A stretch of 64,000 bases of DNA from Anaerobium acetethylicum (GTDB taxonomy: Bacteria > Bacillota > Clostridia > Lachnospirales > Lachnospiraceae). The notes beneath the pieces are model-generated. The model had not been told where the DNA came from and did no database searches. It saw nothing but the letters and a program-made list of their open reading frames with translations. Below are positions 8,531 through 17,906 of the stretch, one piece after another; position 1 is the stretch's first letter, and the number at the start of each line of letters is the position of its first letter. The position numbers were made by a program, and so were the translations under genes. The stretch is from positions 186,001 through 250,000 of the forward strand of contig NZ_FMKA01000001.1 of the NCBI RefSeq assembly GCF_900096945.1, written 5' to 3'.

Positions 8531-8705
8531 GTGTTGAAAAAATATATCCTCTGATATAATTGATATAGAAGCTGATGAGTTAGTCAATGCATGAAAATAT
8601 GTGGTATAATTCTTAAACGAAGGAAAAGAACCGGCAATGCGGCGATTTCCTGAACAGCCACAAAGAATTTCTACTATTATTTAAACTAAAGGAGCAATTA
8701 TAATA

Positions 8706-9647
8706 ATGAATTTTTATTTCGCACCCATGGAAGGCCTGACAGGATACATCTATAGAAATGCCTACCACGATTTTTTCAATCAGATCGATAAATACTTTTC
8801 ACCGTTTATTGCCGCAACTCAGAACTATACATTTAAAAGCCGCGACTGGAATGATATTTTGCCCGAAAACAACCAGGGGCTTATTCTGGTTCCCCAGCTG
8901 CTGACCAATAATGCAACGGATTTCATCAATGCTTCTAAAAAAATAAAAACACTGGGTTATAACGAAATCAATCTGAATCTGGGTTGTCCTTCGGGAACTG
9001 TGGTGTCGAAAAACAAGGGATCCGGATTCCTTGCTAAAAAAGCTGAACTGGATGCTTTTTTGGATGAAATCTTCACACATTCGATCACGAAAATTTCCAT
9101 AAAGACCAGATTGGGGAAAGACCAGCATGATGAGTTTTATGAACTGATTGAAATATTCAACAAATATCCCATGGAAGAGCTTATCATCCACCCCAGGATC
9201 CAGAAGGATTTTTATAAAAACACGCCAAATCTGGAGATTTTCAGGGATGCACTGAGCCTGAGCAAAAATCCTGTCTGCTATAACGGTGATATTTTTTCGG
9301 TTGAAGACTACAGGAAGTTTACTGAGGATTTTCCGGATGTGGGCACCCTGATGCTTGGCAGGGGATTGCTTGCGAATCCAGGATTGATACCGGAAATCAC
9401 AGGTGGCCGGCAACTCGAAAAGGCATTGCTGAAAGAATTCCATGACAGAATTTATGAAGATTATCAGAAAATACTCTTCGGAGACAGGAATGTCCTGTTT
9501 AAAATGAAAGAATTATGGTTCTATATGATTCCGCTTTTTGCTGATAGCGCAAAGCATGCAAAAAAAATCAAAAAAGCAGAGCGGCTGTATGATTATGAGG
9601 CAGCAGTTTCAAGCCTGTTCAGAGAAAGGGAAATCCTTTCAGTTTGA
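8706..9647 (+). CDS. tRNA-dihydrouridine synthase family protein
   Basis: This FMN-dependent enzyme of 313 residues reduces uridine to dihydrouridine in tRNA. Seen features are the N-terminal APMEGLTG (6-13), the catalytic-cysteine loop NLGCPSG (Cys94), the FMN/RNA lysine strand SIKTRLG (131-137), the HPR motif and the late MLGRGLLANP phosphate-binding loop. Which of the Dus paralogue classes it belongs to is uncertain because the N terminus is divergent. It stands alone after an extended -10 box (TGGTATAAT near 8601-8609) and is followed by dgkA 57 bases later. Confidence 0.93.
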   Translation: MNFYFAPMEGLTGYIYRNAYHDFFNQIDKYFSPFIAATQNYTFKSRDWNDILPENNQGLILVPQLLTNNATDFINASKKIKTLGYNEINLNLGCPSGTVVSKNKGSGFLAKKAELDAFLDEIFTHSITKISIKTRLGKDQHDEFYELIEIFNKYPMEELIIHPRIQKDFYKNTPNLEIFRDALSLSKNPVCYNGDIFSVEDYRKFTEDFPDVGTLMLGRGLLANPGLIPEITGGRQLEKALLKEFHDRIYEDYQKILFGDRNVLFKMKELWFYMIPLFADSAKHAKKIKKAERLYDYEAAVSSLFREREILSV

Positions 9648-9704
9648 GCGGTTTGCAAATATACCCTTTAACCGGCATTCAGACATATAAGGAGAATCAC
9701 GACT

Positions 9705-10091
9705 ATGAGTTTTCACAAGAAAATCAGAAGAGACAGTGAAAAGACCTTGAAAAGCTTTAAATATGGGTTTGACGGAATTGCCTCTGCCGTCCGATCAGAA
9801 AGAAATATGAAGATACATATCATGATCATGATCCTCGTCATAATAGCAGGATTCCTGCTGAAGATCACCATGGGAGAGTGGATCGCCTGCATCATCCTGT
9901 TCGGAATGGTCATTGCCGGAGAACTGATGAACACGGCAATCGAACTGGTGGTCGATATCATTATGCCCTATCAGCATGAAAAAGCAAGACGGGTGAAGGA
10001 TATTGCAGCAGGATCCGTCCTTGTTTCCGCCATAGCAGCCGCAGTTGCCGGATTCATAATATTCGTTCCCAAAATCATGGCCCTGATCTGA
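9705..10091 (+). CDS. Diacylglycerol/undecaprenol kinase (DgkA family)
   Basis: This 128-residue integral membrane kinase has three hydrophobic segments (about 38-54, 58-82 and 100-125) and the DgkA signature GELMNTAIE (72-80), with the metal-binding glutamates and KDIAAGSV following it. Gram-positive members phosphorylate undecaprenol and so feed the lipid carrier pool for wall synthesis. Family length is about 120-140 residues, so it is complete. The AAGGAGAAT site supports ATG 9705. The N-terminal amphipathic segment is normal for the family. Confidence 0.93.
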   Translation: MSFHKKIRRDSEKTLKSFKYGFDGIASAVRSERNMKIHIMIMILVIIAGFLLKITMGEWIACIILFGMVIAGELMNTAIELVVDIIMPYQHEKARRVKDIAAGSVLVSAIAAAVAGFIIFVPKIMALI

Positions 10092-10182
10092 TGATTCATA
10101 CATAAACGTGGCATTATTTTGTACTTTAGCAGCCAAAATTAAAATCCACCCAAAAATCGTCATGTTTTCCCCGAAATCGTTA

Positions 10183-10211
10183 TTGCCGGTATTTGTGATG
10201 TTTCGTATAAT
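10183..10211 (+). promoter_or_regulatory. Promoter of the GH3-HAD operon
   Basis: TTGCCG (10183-10188) and TATAAT (10206-10211) are spaced by 17 bases, 75 bases before the GH3 start codon. Confidence 0.65.
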
Positions 10212-10285
10212 AATTTCAGGAAAACAGACGGCATAGTTTACAGACATGCCGCTAATCAAGACTGAAAGAAAAGGGAGTATTGTAT

Positions 10286-12046
10286 ATGGTGAATTTAAAA
10301 GCGATGCCTTATAATCTTGACGATGAAGGCGTAAAATGGGTTCAGGAAACGATTGCCGGCATGACACTAGAAGAAAAAATAGGACAGCTGTTCGTCAATA
10401 TGGGGTCAAGCCGTGACGAGGATTATTTGAAGCATGTAGTAGAAACCTATCACATTGCAGGCGTTCGATATAATCCGGGCACAGCTTCAGAAGTATATGA
10501 CCAGAACAAAATCCTTCAGGAAAACAGTAAAATTCCGCTTCTGATCGCTGCCAATACCGAATCAGGCGGAAATGGCGCCTGCACCGACGGAACGTACATC
10601 GGCCACGAGGTAAAGGTTGCCGCTGCGAACGATGTGAAATACGCATATGAACTGGGACGTGTTTCCGGTGTTGAGGCTTCCGGAATCGGATGCAACTGGA
10701 GTTTTGCGCCAATCGTAGACATCAACAGGAACTGGCGCAATCCGATCATTTCGACACGTACCTGGTCCGGTGATGTTGAAAAGACTCTGGAATTGTCTCT
10801 GGCCTACATGAAAGGCATCCAGGAAAGCGGAATAATTGTTCCTGCAGCGAAACACTTCCCTGGCGATGGCATCGACGAACGCGACCAGCATCTGTCGTTC
10901 AGCGTGAATTCCCTCTCGACGGACGAATGGGACAGCACCTTCGGCAAGGTATACGGCGGCTTATTTGAAGCAGGGCTTCCATCCATCATGGCAGGGCATA
11001 TTTCGCTTCCGGGCTATGTGCGTCACTTCCATCCGGAAGCGACTGTTGAAGAACTGGTTATGCCTGCAACATTAAACAAATATATATTGACTGACTTATT
11101 ACGCGGTAAAATGGGCTTTAACGGTCTGGTCGTATCCGATGCCAGCCATATGGTTGCGCTGACATCTGCGATGAAACGTAAAGATATGCTTCCGGCCTCT
11201 ATTGCTGCAGGCGTTGACCTGTTCTTATTTTTCAATGACCCTGATGAAGATTTCCAGTGGATGATGGAAGGCTATCATAACGGCGTGATTACGGAAGAAC
11301 GCCTTACGGAGGCCTTAACACGCACATTAGGCATAAAGGCTTCCCTGAACCTTCACAAAAAGGCAAAGACGGAGATACTGCCGGCGAAAGAAGAATCTAT
11401 GGCCAAAATCGGTCTGCCGGAAAACAAAGCAATTGCTTTAGAAGTTGCTGATAAAGCAATCACCCTGGTAAAAAACAAGGCAAACATCTTCCCTATTTCC
11501 GCTGACAGGGAGAAAAGGGTACTCCTGGTAGAAGTAAAAGGGTTCGAAGGAGGCTTTGGCAGAATGCTTGGCGGCAATGAAAGAACAGTTGATCTGTTAA
11601 AAACCATGCTGGAAAAGGAAGGATTTACTGTTGAGATATGGGAACCTTTAATAGATAAAATTTTCAAAATGCCGAAAGAAGAACAGACAGACGCGCTCAG
11701 GAACATCTATGCCCAGAAACGCCCGATTTCCGAATTGACGGATAACTATGATCTTGTCATAAACGTGGCAAGTGTATCCGCAAGCGTGGATCAGCGTGTC
11801 CAGTGGCCGCCTGCAAAAGGTACGCCGGACATCCCGTTCTACGTAAATGAAGTGCCTACTATCTTTGTGTCGCTACAGTGCCCGTTCCATCTGGCGGATG
11901 TGCCGCAGGTGCAGACATACATCAATTGCTACGATAACAAGGAGATGACATTGAAGGCCTTAGTTGAAAAAATGATGGGCCGTTCTGAATTTACAGGCGT
12001 AAGCCCGGTTGATGCATACTGCGGTCTGCTTGACACCCAGTATTAA
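10286..12046 (+). CDS. Glycoside hydrolase family 3 protein (beta-hexosaminidase-like)
   Basis: This 586-residue protein has a GH3 TIM-barrel domain (about 20-350) followed by a C-terminal alpha/beta domain. The NagZ-like loop AAKHFPGDG (187-195) with a nearby Asp-x-His (D200-x-H202) and the nucleophile strand LVVSDASH (Asp284) are seen. This points to beta-N-acetylhexosaminidase rather than beta-glucosidase activity. There is no signal peptide, so it is probably cytoplasmic and may act on imported disaccharides or muropeptides. ATG 10286 follows AAGGGAG; a TTG at 10280 is less likely. It is cotranscribed with a HAD hydrolase 19 bases downstream. Confidence 0.88.
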   Translation: MVNLKAMPYNLDDEGVKWVQETIAGMTLEEKIGQLFVNMGSSRDEDYLKHVVETYHIAGVRYNPGTASEVYDQNKILQENSKIPLLIAANTESGGNGACTDGTYIGHEVKVAAANDVKYAYELGRVSGVEASGIGCNWSFAPIVDINRNWRNPIISTRTWSGDVEKTLELSLAYMKGIQESGIIVPAAKHFPGDGIDERDQHLSFSVNSLSTDEWDSTFGKVYGGLFEAGLPSIMAGHISLPGYVRHFHPEATVEELVMPATLNKYILTDLLRGKMGFNGLVVSDASHMVALTSAMKRKDMLPASIAAGVDLFLFFNDPDEDFQWMMEGYHNGVITEERLTEALTRTLGIKASLNLHKKAKTEILPAKEESMAKIGLPENKAIALEVADKAITLVKNKANIFPISADREKRVLLVEVKGFEGGFGRMLGGNERTVDLLKTMLEKEGFTVEIWEPLIDKIFKMPKEEQTDALRNIYAQKRPISELTDNYDLVINVASVSASVDQRVQWPPAKGTPDIPFYVNEVPTIFVSLQCPFHLADVPQVQTYINCYDNKEMTLKALVEKMMGRSEFTGVSPVDAYCGLLDTQY

Positions 12047-12065
12047 TTGAGGAGGAACTTTTTCG

Positions 12066-12911
12066 ATGAGTGAATTGCTGTCTGGTTTCAAAAAAACAAA
12101 ACCCTTTTTGATCTGTGTGGATTCTGACGGGTGTGCAATGGATACGATGGACATTAAACACAAGAAATGCTTCGGGCCATGCCTGGTAGATGTATGGAGC
12201 CTTGATGCCTTCAGGGATGAAATACTTAAGAGGTGGAACGACATAAATCTGTATACCATGACAAGGGGAATCAACCGGTTCAAAGGATTGCTGCTGATGC
12301 TTGAAGAGGTCAATGAGCGTATGCAGCCCATTGATGGTCTGGAAGAATACAGAAAATGGGTAGAAAGCACATCTGAACTTTCAAACGCCAGCCTGAAAGA
12401 GAAAATCGGAAGCAGGGATGGCATCTGTCTTAAAAATGCCCTGGAATGGTCAATCGTCCTGAACGAAAAGATTGCACAGCTTGACGAATCTGAAAAGCTG
12501 CCCTTCCCAGGTGCCCTGGAAGGCCTGAAAGCCGCACATGAAGCTGCGGATGTGGCAATCGTTTCTTCCGCAAATCTTCAGGCTATTCTGGATGAATGGA
12601 AACAGCATGGCCTGCTGGAACACACAGACATCGTACTTTCCCAGGATGTCGGCACGAAAGCATACTGTATTGCTGAACTTTTAAAAACCGGCTATGAAAA
12701 GGATCATGTACTGATGGTGGGCGATGCGCCAGGAGATTATGACGCAGCCAGAAAGAACGGAGTGCTCTATTATCCGATTCTTGTAAGCCATGAGAAAAAT
12801 TCCTGGGATAGACTGAAGGAAGAGGCTTTAAGCCATTTTACTTCAGGGACTTACAAAGGCGCTTATGAAGATGCTTTCATAAAAAAATTTTTAGATAATC
12901 TGCAGGCATAA
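12066..12911 (+). CDS. HAD-family hydrolase in GH3 operon
   Basis: The 281-residue cytoplasmic protein has a HAD motif I CVDSDGCAMDT (Asp19, Asp21), a large helical cap, motif II near VAIVSSAN, a lysine in the region GTKAYC, and motif IV VGDAPGDYDAA. All catalytic elements are present. The substrate is unknown. Position after a hexosaminidase-like GH3 gene with a GGAGGAA site suggests it dephosphorylates a sugar phosphate arising from the same substrate, but this is inference. Family members of this C1-capped kind are usually 220-250 residues; the extra length lies in the cap. Confidence 0.82.
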   Translation: MSELLSGFKKTKPFLICVDSDGCAMDTMDIKHKKCFGPCLVDVWSLDAFRDEILKRWNDINLYTMTRGINRFKGLLLMLEEVNERMQPIDGLEEYRKWVESTSELSNASLKEKIGSRDGICLKNALEWSIVLNEKIAQLDESEKLPFPGALEGLKAAHEAADVAIVSSANLQAILDEWKQHGLLEHTDIVLSQDVGTKAYCIAELLKTGYEKDHVLMVGDAPGDYDAARKNGVLYYPILVSHEKNSWDRLKEEALSHFTSGTYKGAYEDAFIKKFLDNLQA

Positions 12912-12950
12912 AAGCAGCCTCGCCTGCAATATGGCTGCCAGCGCTTGCAA

Positions 12951-12993
12951 AAAAGCCCTGAATCCTTGATATGATAAGGAACAGGGCCTTTTT
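12951..12993. terminator. Bidirectional terminator
   Basis: AAAAGCCCTG and CAGGGCCTTTTT form the outer stem with an inner TCCTT/AAGGA pairing. It lies between the convergent HAD and Rieske genes. Confidence 0.8.
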
Positions 12994-13001
12994 AGAATTG
13001 G

Positions 13002-13331
13002 CTATTCGATTCCGATCAATATATCCTCGCCCTCTGTTTTGACAGGATAGCTCATGACTGAATGGGCGCTGAATTTCACAAACAGGAGTTTGCCTTTTCC
13101 GACAGTTTTTCCCGTCTTGATATCAAATACAGAGCCGTGCCTGGGGCAGACTATATTGCTGCCTTCCAGCCTTCCATCATAAAGGGAACCTCCCATATGA
13201 GGGCATTTATTGGCGATTGCATAATAGTCGCCTTCGAATTTTGCCAACAGTATATCGTTGCCCTTTAAAGTTATCCTGATCTTACTGACTGCTGAAAAGT
13301 CAGCTGTCCTGGCAGCTTTTACATATTCCAT
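13002..13331 (-). CDS. Rieske [2Fe-2S] ferredoxin-type protein
   Basis: This 109-residue soluble protein is a stand-alone Rieske domain. Cluster ligands are Cys43, His45 (CPHMGG) and Cys62, His65 (CPRHG), which is the ferredoxin-like pattern found with assimilatory nitrite reductases and dioxygenases. No oxygenase or reductase gene is adjacent, so the electron partner is unknown. The second ATG (13331) was chosen because the GGGAGGA site is nine bases upstream of it, whereas the ATG at 13337 is too close. It is monocistronic. Confidence 0.9.
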   Translation of the reverse strand: MEYVKAARTADFSAVSKIRITLKGNDILLAKFEGDYYAIANKCPHMGGSLYDGRLEGSNIVCPRHGSVFDIKTGKTVGKGKLLFVKFSAHSVMSYPVKTEGEDILIGIE

Positions 13332-13549
13332 AACCATATTCCTCCCATGTTTTCAGATGATTGATCTGGTTGACTGGTTTCCGGCTGAATAACTATCAAT
13401 GATTGCTTTGCATTCATCATACCATAGCAGGATTTGTTAGTAAATAATACCGTAAGAAAGTGATAAGAAATAAAACTAGGCGTATTGTATGGCGTGTCGG
13501 CTCAATTTTTGGTATAATGCATTCAGAATGAAAAAGGGGAGAAACATTT

Positions 13550-15553
13550 ATGACTTATAACAATGACGATGCGATTCGCAATTTTACCAGCAATGAAATG
13601 AAGCATGCACAGCTTCTTTCCAGGCAATATCCGACAATTGCTGCTGCATGTACGGAAATCGTAAACCTGAAGGCAATATTGAACCTGCCAAAAGGTACGG
13701 AACATTTCCTTTCCGATATTCATGGGGAATATGAGTCATTCAATCATGTGCTGAAAAACGGATCCGGCAGTATAAAACGGAAAATCGAAGAGATTTTCGG
13801 TGATTCGCTAAGGGAAAAGGAAATAAAGAGCCTGGCAACCCTCATCTATTATCCGGAACAGAAGCTGGACATTATTCATAGCACGGAAGACGATATAGAG
13901 GAATGGTATGCCGTGACAATATACCGGCTTGTAGAGGTCTGCCGGAAGACGGCCTTCAAATACACGCGCATGAAGGTCAGAAAGGCAATGCCGGAGGACT
14001 TTGCCTATATATTGGACGAGCTTATGCATCAGGGCCCGAGAGAGTCAGACAAGAAGGAATATTACAATGAGATCATAGCAACCATCATTAAGATCGGCAG
14101 GGCGGACGAGTTTATCATCGCAATGTCAAAACTGATACAGAGGCTGGTAATCGACAGGCTCCATATAGTAGGCGATATATTCGACAGGGGACCGGGAGCG
14201 GATATCGTAATGGATACCCTCATGGACTATCATGCAGTTGATATCCAATGGGGCAACCATGACGTCCTATGGATGGGCGCCGCTGCAGGTAGCGAGGCCT
14301 GTATAGCGACCGTCATCAGGATATGTGCCCGGTATGTCAATCTGGCAACCATTGAGGATGGATACGGGATCAATCTGCTGCCTCTGGCAACATTCGCCCT
14401 GGAATTCTACAGAGATGATAACTGTACTGAATTCAAACCCAAGATCGAAAGTGACAGGGTCCATTACGAAAATGACCTGAAGCTTATAGCGAAGATGCAC
14501 AAGGCCATTTCCATCATACAGTTCAAGCTTGAGGGTGAGATCATCAAGAGACGTCCATATTTCAGTATGGAGGACAGGCTTGTATTGGAAAAAATAGATT
14601 ATGAAAAGGGAACGATCAGCCTGGAGGGTAAGACTTATAAACTCAGGGACTGCCATTTACCTACCATAGATCCTGCAGATCCATATGTCCTGACCGCCGA
14701 GGAAAGAAAACTGATTGAGAAGCTCAAGTCGTCATTCCTGAAAAGCGAAAAGCTCCAGAGGCATGTCAGGTTTCTTTTCGCTAAGGGCAGCATGTATCTG
14801 AAGTCGAATTCGAATCTGATGTATCATGGCTGCATCCCTCTCAATGAAGACGGCAGCTTTAAAAAAGTCAGAATAGGCTCGTCCGGAAAATCCTACAGCG
14901 GAAAGGCATTTTTCGACAGACTTGAGATTCTGGTCCGCGAAGGGTACTTCTACAAGAATAATCCCGAAGCGCAGCTTTATGGAATGGACCTGACCTGGTA
15001 TTTGTGGAATGGTACGGATTCGCCCCTTTTTGGAAAGGACAGGATGACTACCTTTGAACGTTACTTTGTCAGCGAAAAAGAAACGCATGTCGAAAAGAAA
15101 AATCCTTACTTCAACCTTGAAGATACCGAAACTCTGACTAAAATGATATTTGAGGAATTTGACCTTGATCCGGAAGTTTCTCATATAATCAACGGACATG
15201 TGCCGGTCAAACTGAAAAAGGGAGAAAGCCCGATAAAGGCAAACGGCAAGCTTCTGGTTATCGATGGCGGTTTTTCCAAAGCTTACCAGAGCACCACCGG
15301 AATCGCCGGTTATACCCTTATCTACAATTCCTACGGCCTTTTGCTGGCAGCCCATGATCCTTTTGAATCGACTCAGAAGGCAATCGAGGAGGAAATAGAC
15401 ATTCATTCGACTTCAATGGTACTGGAGCAGGAAGTTGATCGTAAGAGGGTGCGCGACACGGACATAGGAGACGAACTGATCATCCAGATAAGGGATCTGG
15501 AGAATCTTTTGGATGCCTACAGGCTTGGATTTATTAAAGAGCAGCGCTATTAG
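13550..15553 (+). CDS. fbp: Fructose-1,6-bisphosphatase class III
   Basis: The 667-residue enzyme hydrolyses fructose 1,6-bisphosphate to fructose 6-phosphate in gluconeogenesis. It belongs to the large class III found in Firmicutes, built on a metallophosphatase fold. The metal-binding blocks SDIHGE (55-60), [16 protein letters not shown] and INGHVP are intact, and the length is normal. An extended -10 box (TTGGTATAAT, 13509-13518) lies upstream with a GGGGAGA binding site. It is monocistronic, and the next transcript starts about 50 bases after its stop. Confidence 0.97.
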   Translation: MTYNNDDAIRNFTSNEMKHAQLLSRQYPTIAAACTEIVNLKAILNLPKGTEHFLSDIHGEYESFNHVLKNGSGSIKRKIEEIFGDSLREKEIKSLATLIYYPEQKLDIIHSTEDDIEEWYAVTIYRLVEVCRKTAFKYTRMKVRKAMPEDFAYILDELMHQGPRESDKKEYYNEIIATIIKIGRADEFIIAMSKLIQRLVIDRLHIVGDIFDRGPGADIVMDTLMDYHAVDIQWGNHDVLWMGAAAGSEACIATVIRICARYVNLATIEDGYGINLLPLATFALEFYRDDNCTEFKPKIESDRVHYENDLKLIAKMHKAISIIQFKLEGEIIKRRPYFSMEDRLVLEKIDYEKGTISLEGKTYKLRDCHLPTIDPADPYVLTAEERKLIEKLKSSFLKSEKLQRHVRFLFAKGSMYLKSNSNLMYHGCIPLNEDGSFKKVRIGSSGKSYSGKAFFDRLEILVREGYFYKNNPEAQLYGMDLTWYLWNGTDSPLFGKDRMTTFERYFVSEKETHVEKKNPYFNLEDTETLTKMIFEEFDLDPEVSHIINGHVPVKLKKGESPIKANGKLLVIDGGFSKAYQSTTGIAGYTLIYNSYGLLLAAHDPFESTQKAIEEEIDIHSTSMVLEQEVDRKRVRDTDIGDELIIQIRDLENLLDAYRLGFIKEQRY

Positions 15554-15573
15554 TTCTGAATATTCATATAATT

Positions 15574-15605
15574 TTGTTTAAAATAACTGAAAGCTGTGGT
15601 AGAAT
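15574..15605 (+). promoter_or_regulatory. Putative promoter of the rubredoxin-like gene
   Basis: A TAGAAT -10 box (15600-15605) has TTTAAA 17 bases upstream or TTGTTT 20 bases upstream. The -35 match is poor, but the position fits the structured leader that begins at about 15612. Confidence 0.4.
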
Positions 15606-15611
15606 ATAGTC

Positions 15612-15790
15612 AAATGAGCGGATACTCACATGTCATATGCGAATATAAGGTGACGGATATAAATAAAGAGCTTGAGATAAAGCCGCCACTGTGACGCATG
15701 CTACATGTTGATGAGTATAAATTGGTAACTGGTCAGTCTATACGGCTGAACGTTACTGAATTTTTTCAAAAGCAGCAGGTAACCGAGTAT
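15612..15790 (+). promoter_or_regulatory. Structured leader RNA, candidate riboswitch-like element
   Basis: Nested stems are visible: GATACTC 15621-15627 with GAGTAT 15713-15718; ACATGT 15628-15633 with ACATGT 15703-15708; ATGCG 15637-15641 with CGCAT 15695-15699; GTGACGG 15650-15656 with CCGCCAC 15683-15689 (one mismatch). A second hairpin (GTAAC..GTCAG/CTGAAC..GTTAC, 15724-15757) is followed by six T residues (15761-15766), as in an intrinsic terminator. GGTAAC and GAGTAT recur downstream (15778-15783 and 15785-15790), so the arms have alternative partners. I recognise no known riboswitch class. Confidence 0.55.
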
Positions 15791-15848
15791 TGAAATTGCA
15801 TTGGACGAGATCAGCAATGCAGCAGGTAGAAGAAAGGAGACGGAAATT

Positions 15849-16178
15849 ATGTTATGGAAATGTTCAGTTTGCGGATTTATTCATGAGGGAGATGATGCTC
15901 CCGAAGTATGCCCGAAATGCGGTGCACCAAAAGAAAAATTCACAGCCCTGTCTGATGAAGAAGCTCAGAAAATTTATACATCAGACCGTACCAATGATAT
16001 CCATATGGAAATCATAAAACTGGCTATGGAAATCAAGGATTTGGCAAAAGAGGGCATGGAAATCAACCTTGATCCTCCATGTTTCAGCGTATTCCAGAAG
16101 GCCCATGACGAAGCATGGGTGATGAAACAGAGAAGCAAAGCCGAAATTGCCGGCCATGTAAGCAGAGGAAAATGGTAG
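15849..16178 (+). CDS. Rubredoxin-like iron protein
   Basis: The 109-residue protein opens with a rubredoxin-type ribbon, Cys5-x2-Cys8 and Cys21-x2-Cys24 (KCSVCGFIHEGDDAPEVCPKCG), of the kind found at the end of rubrerythrins and NADH-peroxidase-type proteins. A helical region of about 70 residues follows that I do not recognise as a named domain. It probably carries electrons in the oxygen or peroxide defence of an anaerobe, which is inference. ATG 15849 follows AAAGGAGA; upstream in-frame sequence is leader RNA. A perfect terminator follows. Confidence 0.85.
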   Translation: MLWKCSVCGFIHEGDDAPEVCPKCGAPKEKFTALSDEEAQKIYTSDRTNDIHMEIIKLAMEIKDLAKEGMEINLDPPCFSVFQKAHDEAWVMKQRSKAEIAGHVSRGKW

Positions 16179-16273
16179 GTTATATGAAAATATACTGCAG
16201 CTGTGCAGATGGCTCGATCAGGGATACAATACTGAATCGTTCAGGAATAATATGTTCTCTGTAGGAGACAACC

Positions 16274-16312
16274 AATCAGGACATTATCCAGACGGATAAT
16301 GTCCTGATTTTT
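16274..16312. terminator. Bidirectional terminator
   Basis: AATCAGGACATTATCC and GGATAATGTCCTGATT form a perfect 16-base stem with a four-base loop, ending in T residues on the plus strand and, read backwards, after A/T residues. It separates the rubredoxin-like gene from convergent aarF. Confidence 0.92.
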
Positions 16313-17897
16313 ACATTCCTGATTTTATGATCAGTATGATGAGCCATAATCCCATTAACAGTGCACCGACATAGCCGACCACTGCTATTGCAGAAATTCC
16401 ATAGAACTGGGGGCCGGTCTCAGTACTTACAATCATGGAGGAGCCTATGATAACAGCAGCAATGATAATGCTGAATACGACCCTGTTCACCATATGGTTG
16501 AGCCGGTCTGCAGGACCTTCCAGATTTGTATGCTCCATCTGGATTTTAAACTTACCGGAAGAAGCATTCTTGAGAAGACGGCCTGTTTCTTTTATGATTT
16601 CCGGCCCTGACTTGGACAGCAGATACAGAGACAGCAGATTTTCCGCTATTTCTTTTTTTGGATCTATGGTTTTGAATATCCTGCCTTTTACGTACGGCAT
16701 CAGCATATCCATAATCCTGATGCCGGGAGAGAGCTTCTCAAGAACGCCTTCTATCGTCAGCATGCCCTTGAGGAGCATCGTGATCTCCTTTGGCATTGAA
16801 AGCTGGTTGTTCCTGCAAATTTCAAGCAGATCGCCTATAAGCTGGCCAAGGTCGAGCTCTGAAAGCGAGGTATCGATATATTTTGTATAGATGGATTCTA
16901 TTTCGGAACGGAAAGACTGCATATCGATGGGACCTTTTTTTATGGCGATTTTGAAGACGGCCTGTGCCATGTCATCCGCATCTCCGGCTATGAGCCCATA
17001 TAGCAGTAAATTGAACCGTTCCTTTAATTGACCGCTTAAAGTACCCATCATTCCGAAATCGATATAGGCTATCTGGTTTTTGTTGATCATAACGTTTCCT
17101 GGATGAGGATCCGCGTGAAAAAAACCGTCTTCAAAAATCTGTTTGAAGTAATTAAAGGCCAGCTTCCGGCATATCTCATCAATATCGTAACCTTCGTTCA
17201 CCAGCTTATCAGTGTCAGATATTTTTATCCCGTCTATAAAGTCCATGACCAGTACGTTATGTGTCGTGTATTCCGTATATACCGAGGGGCAGGTTATAAA
17301 CCTGACGTCACTATTATTCTTTGAAAACTCCCTGATATTGTCAGCCTCATACAGAAAATCCAGCTCCTTTGCCGCTGAGGCCTCCAATTCTCCAAGTATC
17401 TCCTCAAAGTTCATGATCTTGTTCTGAGGCGTATACCGGACATATCTGGAGAGCCGTTTGAGGATTCTCAGATCGTTCATCATAGTTTCCCTGACTCTGG
17501 GACGCAGGACCTTGACCACAACCTTGCGTCCATCCCTCAGGCAGGCTGCATGTACCTGAGCTATTGAGGCGCTTGCAATAGGTACTGGGTCGAGGCACGA
17601 AAAGATATCGGACACAGGTCTTCTCAAATCTGCTTCTATTACAGCCTTAACAGCTTCAAACGTTTCAGGTCTTGCATTATCCTGGAACTTCTGGAATTCA
17701 GCAATGTAAGCCTGAGGAAGCAGGTCCGAGCGCATGGACAGCATCTGGCCGATTTTAACAAAGGTCGATCCAAGCTCATCAAAAGATTCCCTCAGGCTGA
17801 CCGGCATATTTTTGCTTTTAAATCCCCTCAGTATGCCGTGGTTCAGAAATACAGAGACGATTTCATGCATCCGTTCCTTTTCAGTGTGTTTTTCCAT
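16311..17897 (-). CDS. ABC1/AarF/UbiB family atypical kinase
   Basis: The 528-residue protein is an atypical protein-kinase-like ATPase of the UbiB/ADCK group. Family marks seen are the KxGQ helix (VKIGQ, 47-51), the A-rich nucleotide loop PIASASIAQVH (106-116), the VVVKV lysine strand (Lys129), FHADPHPGN and IDFGMMG. Two C-terminal membrane helices (about 470-525) anchor it. UbiB proteins serve quinone biosynthesis, but Clostridia often have a homologue without quinones, so the role here is unknown. It is cotranscribed with a phasin-like gene nine bases upstream. Confidence 0.93.
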   Translation of the reverse strand: MEKHTEKERMHEIVSVFLNHGILRGFKSKNMPVSLRESFDELGSTFVKIGQMLSMRSDLLPQAYIAEFQKFQDNARPETFEAVKAVIEADLRRPVSDIFSCLDPVPIASASIAQVHAACLRDGRKVVVKVLRPRVRETMMNDLRILKRLSRYVRYTPQNKIMNFEEILGELEASAAKELDFLYEADNIREFSKNNSDVRFITCPSVYTEYTTHNVLVMDFIDGIKISDTDKLVNEGYDIDEICRKLAFNYFKQIFEDGFFHADPHPGNVMINKNQIAYIDFGMMGTLSGQLKERFNLLLYGLIAGDADDMAQAVFKIAIKKGPIDMQSFRSEIESIYTKYIDTSLSELDLGQLIGDLLEICRNNQLSMPKEITMLLKGMLTIEGVLEKLSPGIRIMDMLMPYVKGRIFKTIDPKKEIAENLLSLYLLSKSGPEIIKETGRLLKNASSGKFKIQMEHTNLEGPADRLNHMVNRVVFSIIIAAVIIGSSMIVSTETGPQFYGISAIAVVGYVGALLMGLWLIILIIKSGM

Positions 17898-17906
17898 AAT
17901 CTCACA

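Noticed and set aside
15612-15720. Possible cobalamin riboswitch because of a GCCACTGTGA string
   Set aside because: The string resembles the conserved core next to P6, but the GGGAA, GGTGxAAxTCC and CCCGC blocks are missing, and the surrounding stems pair differently.
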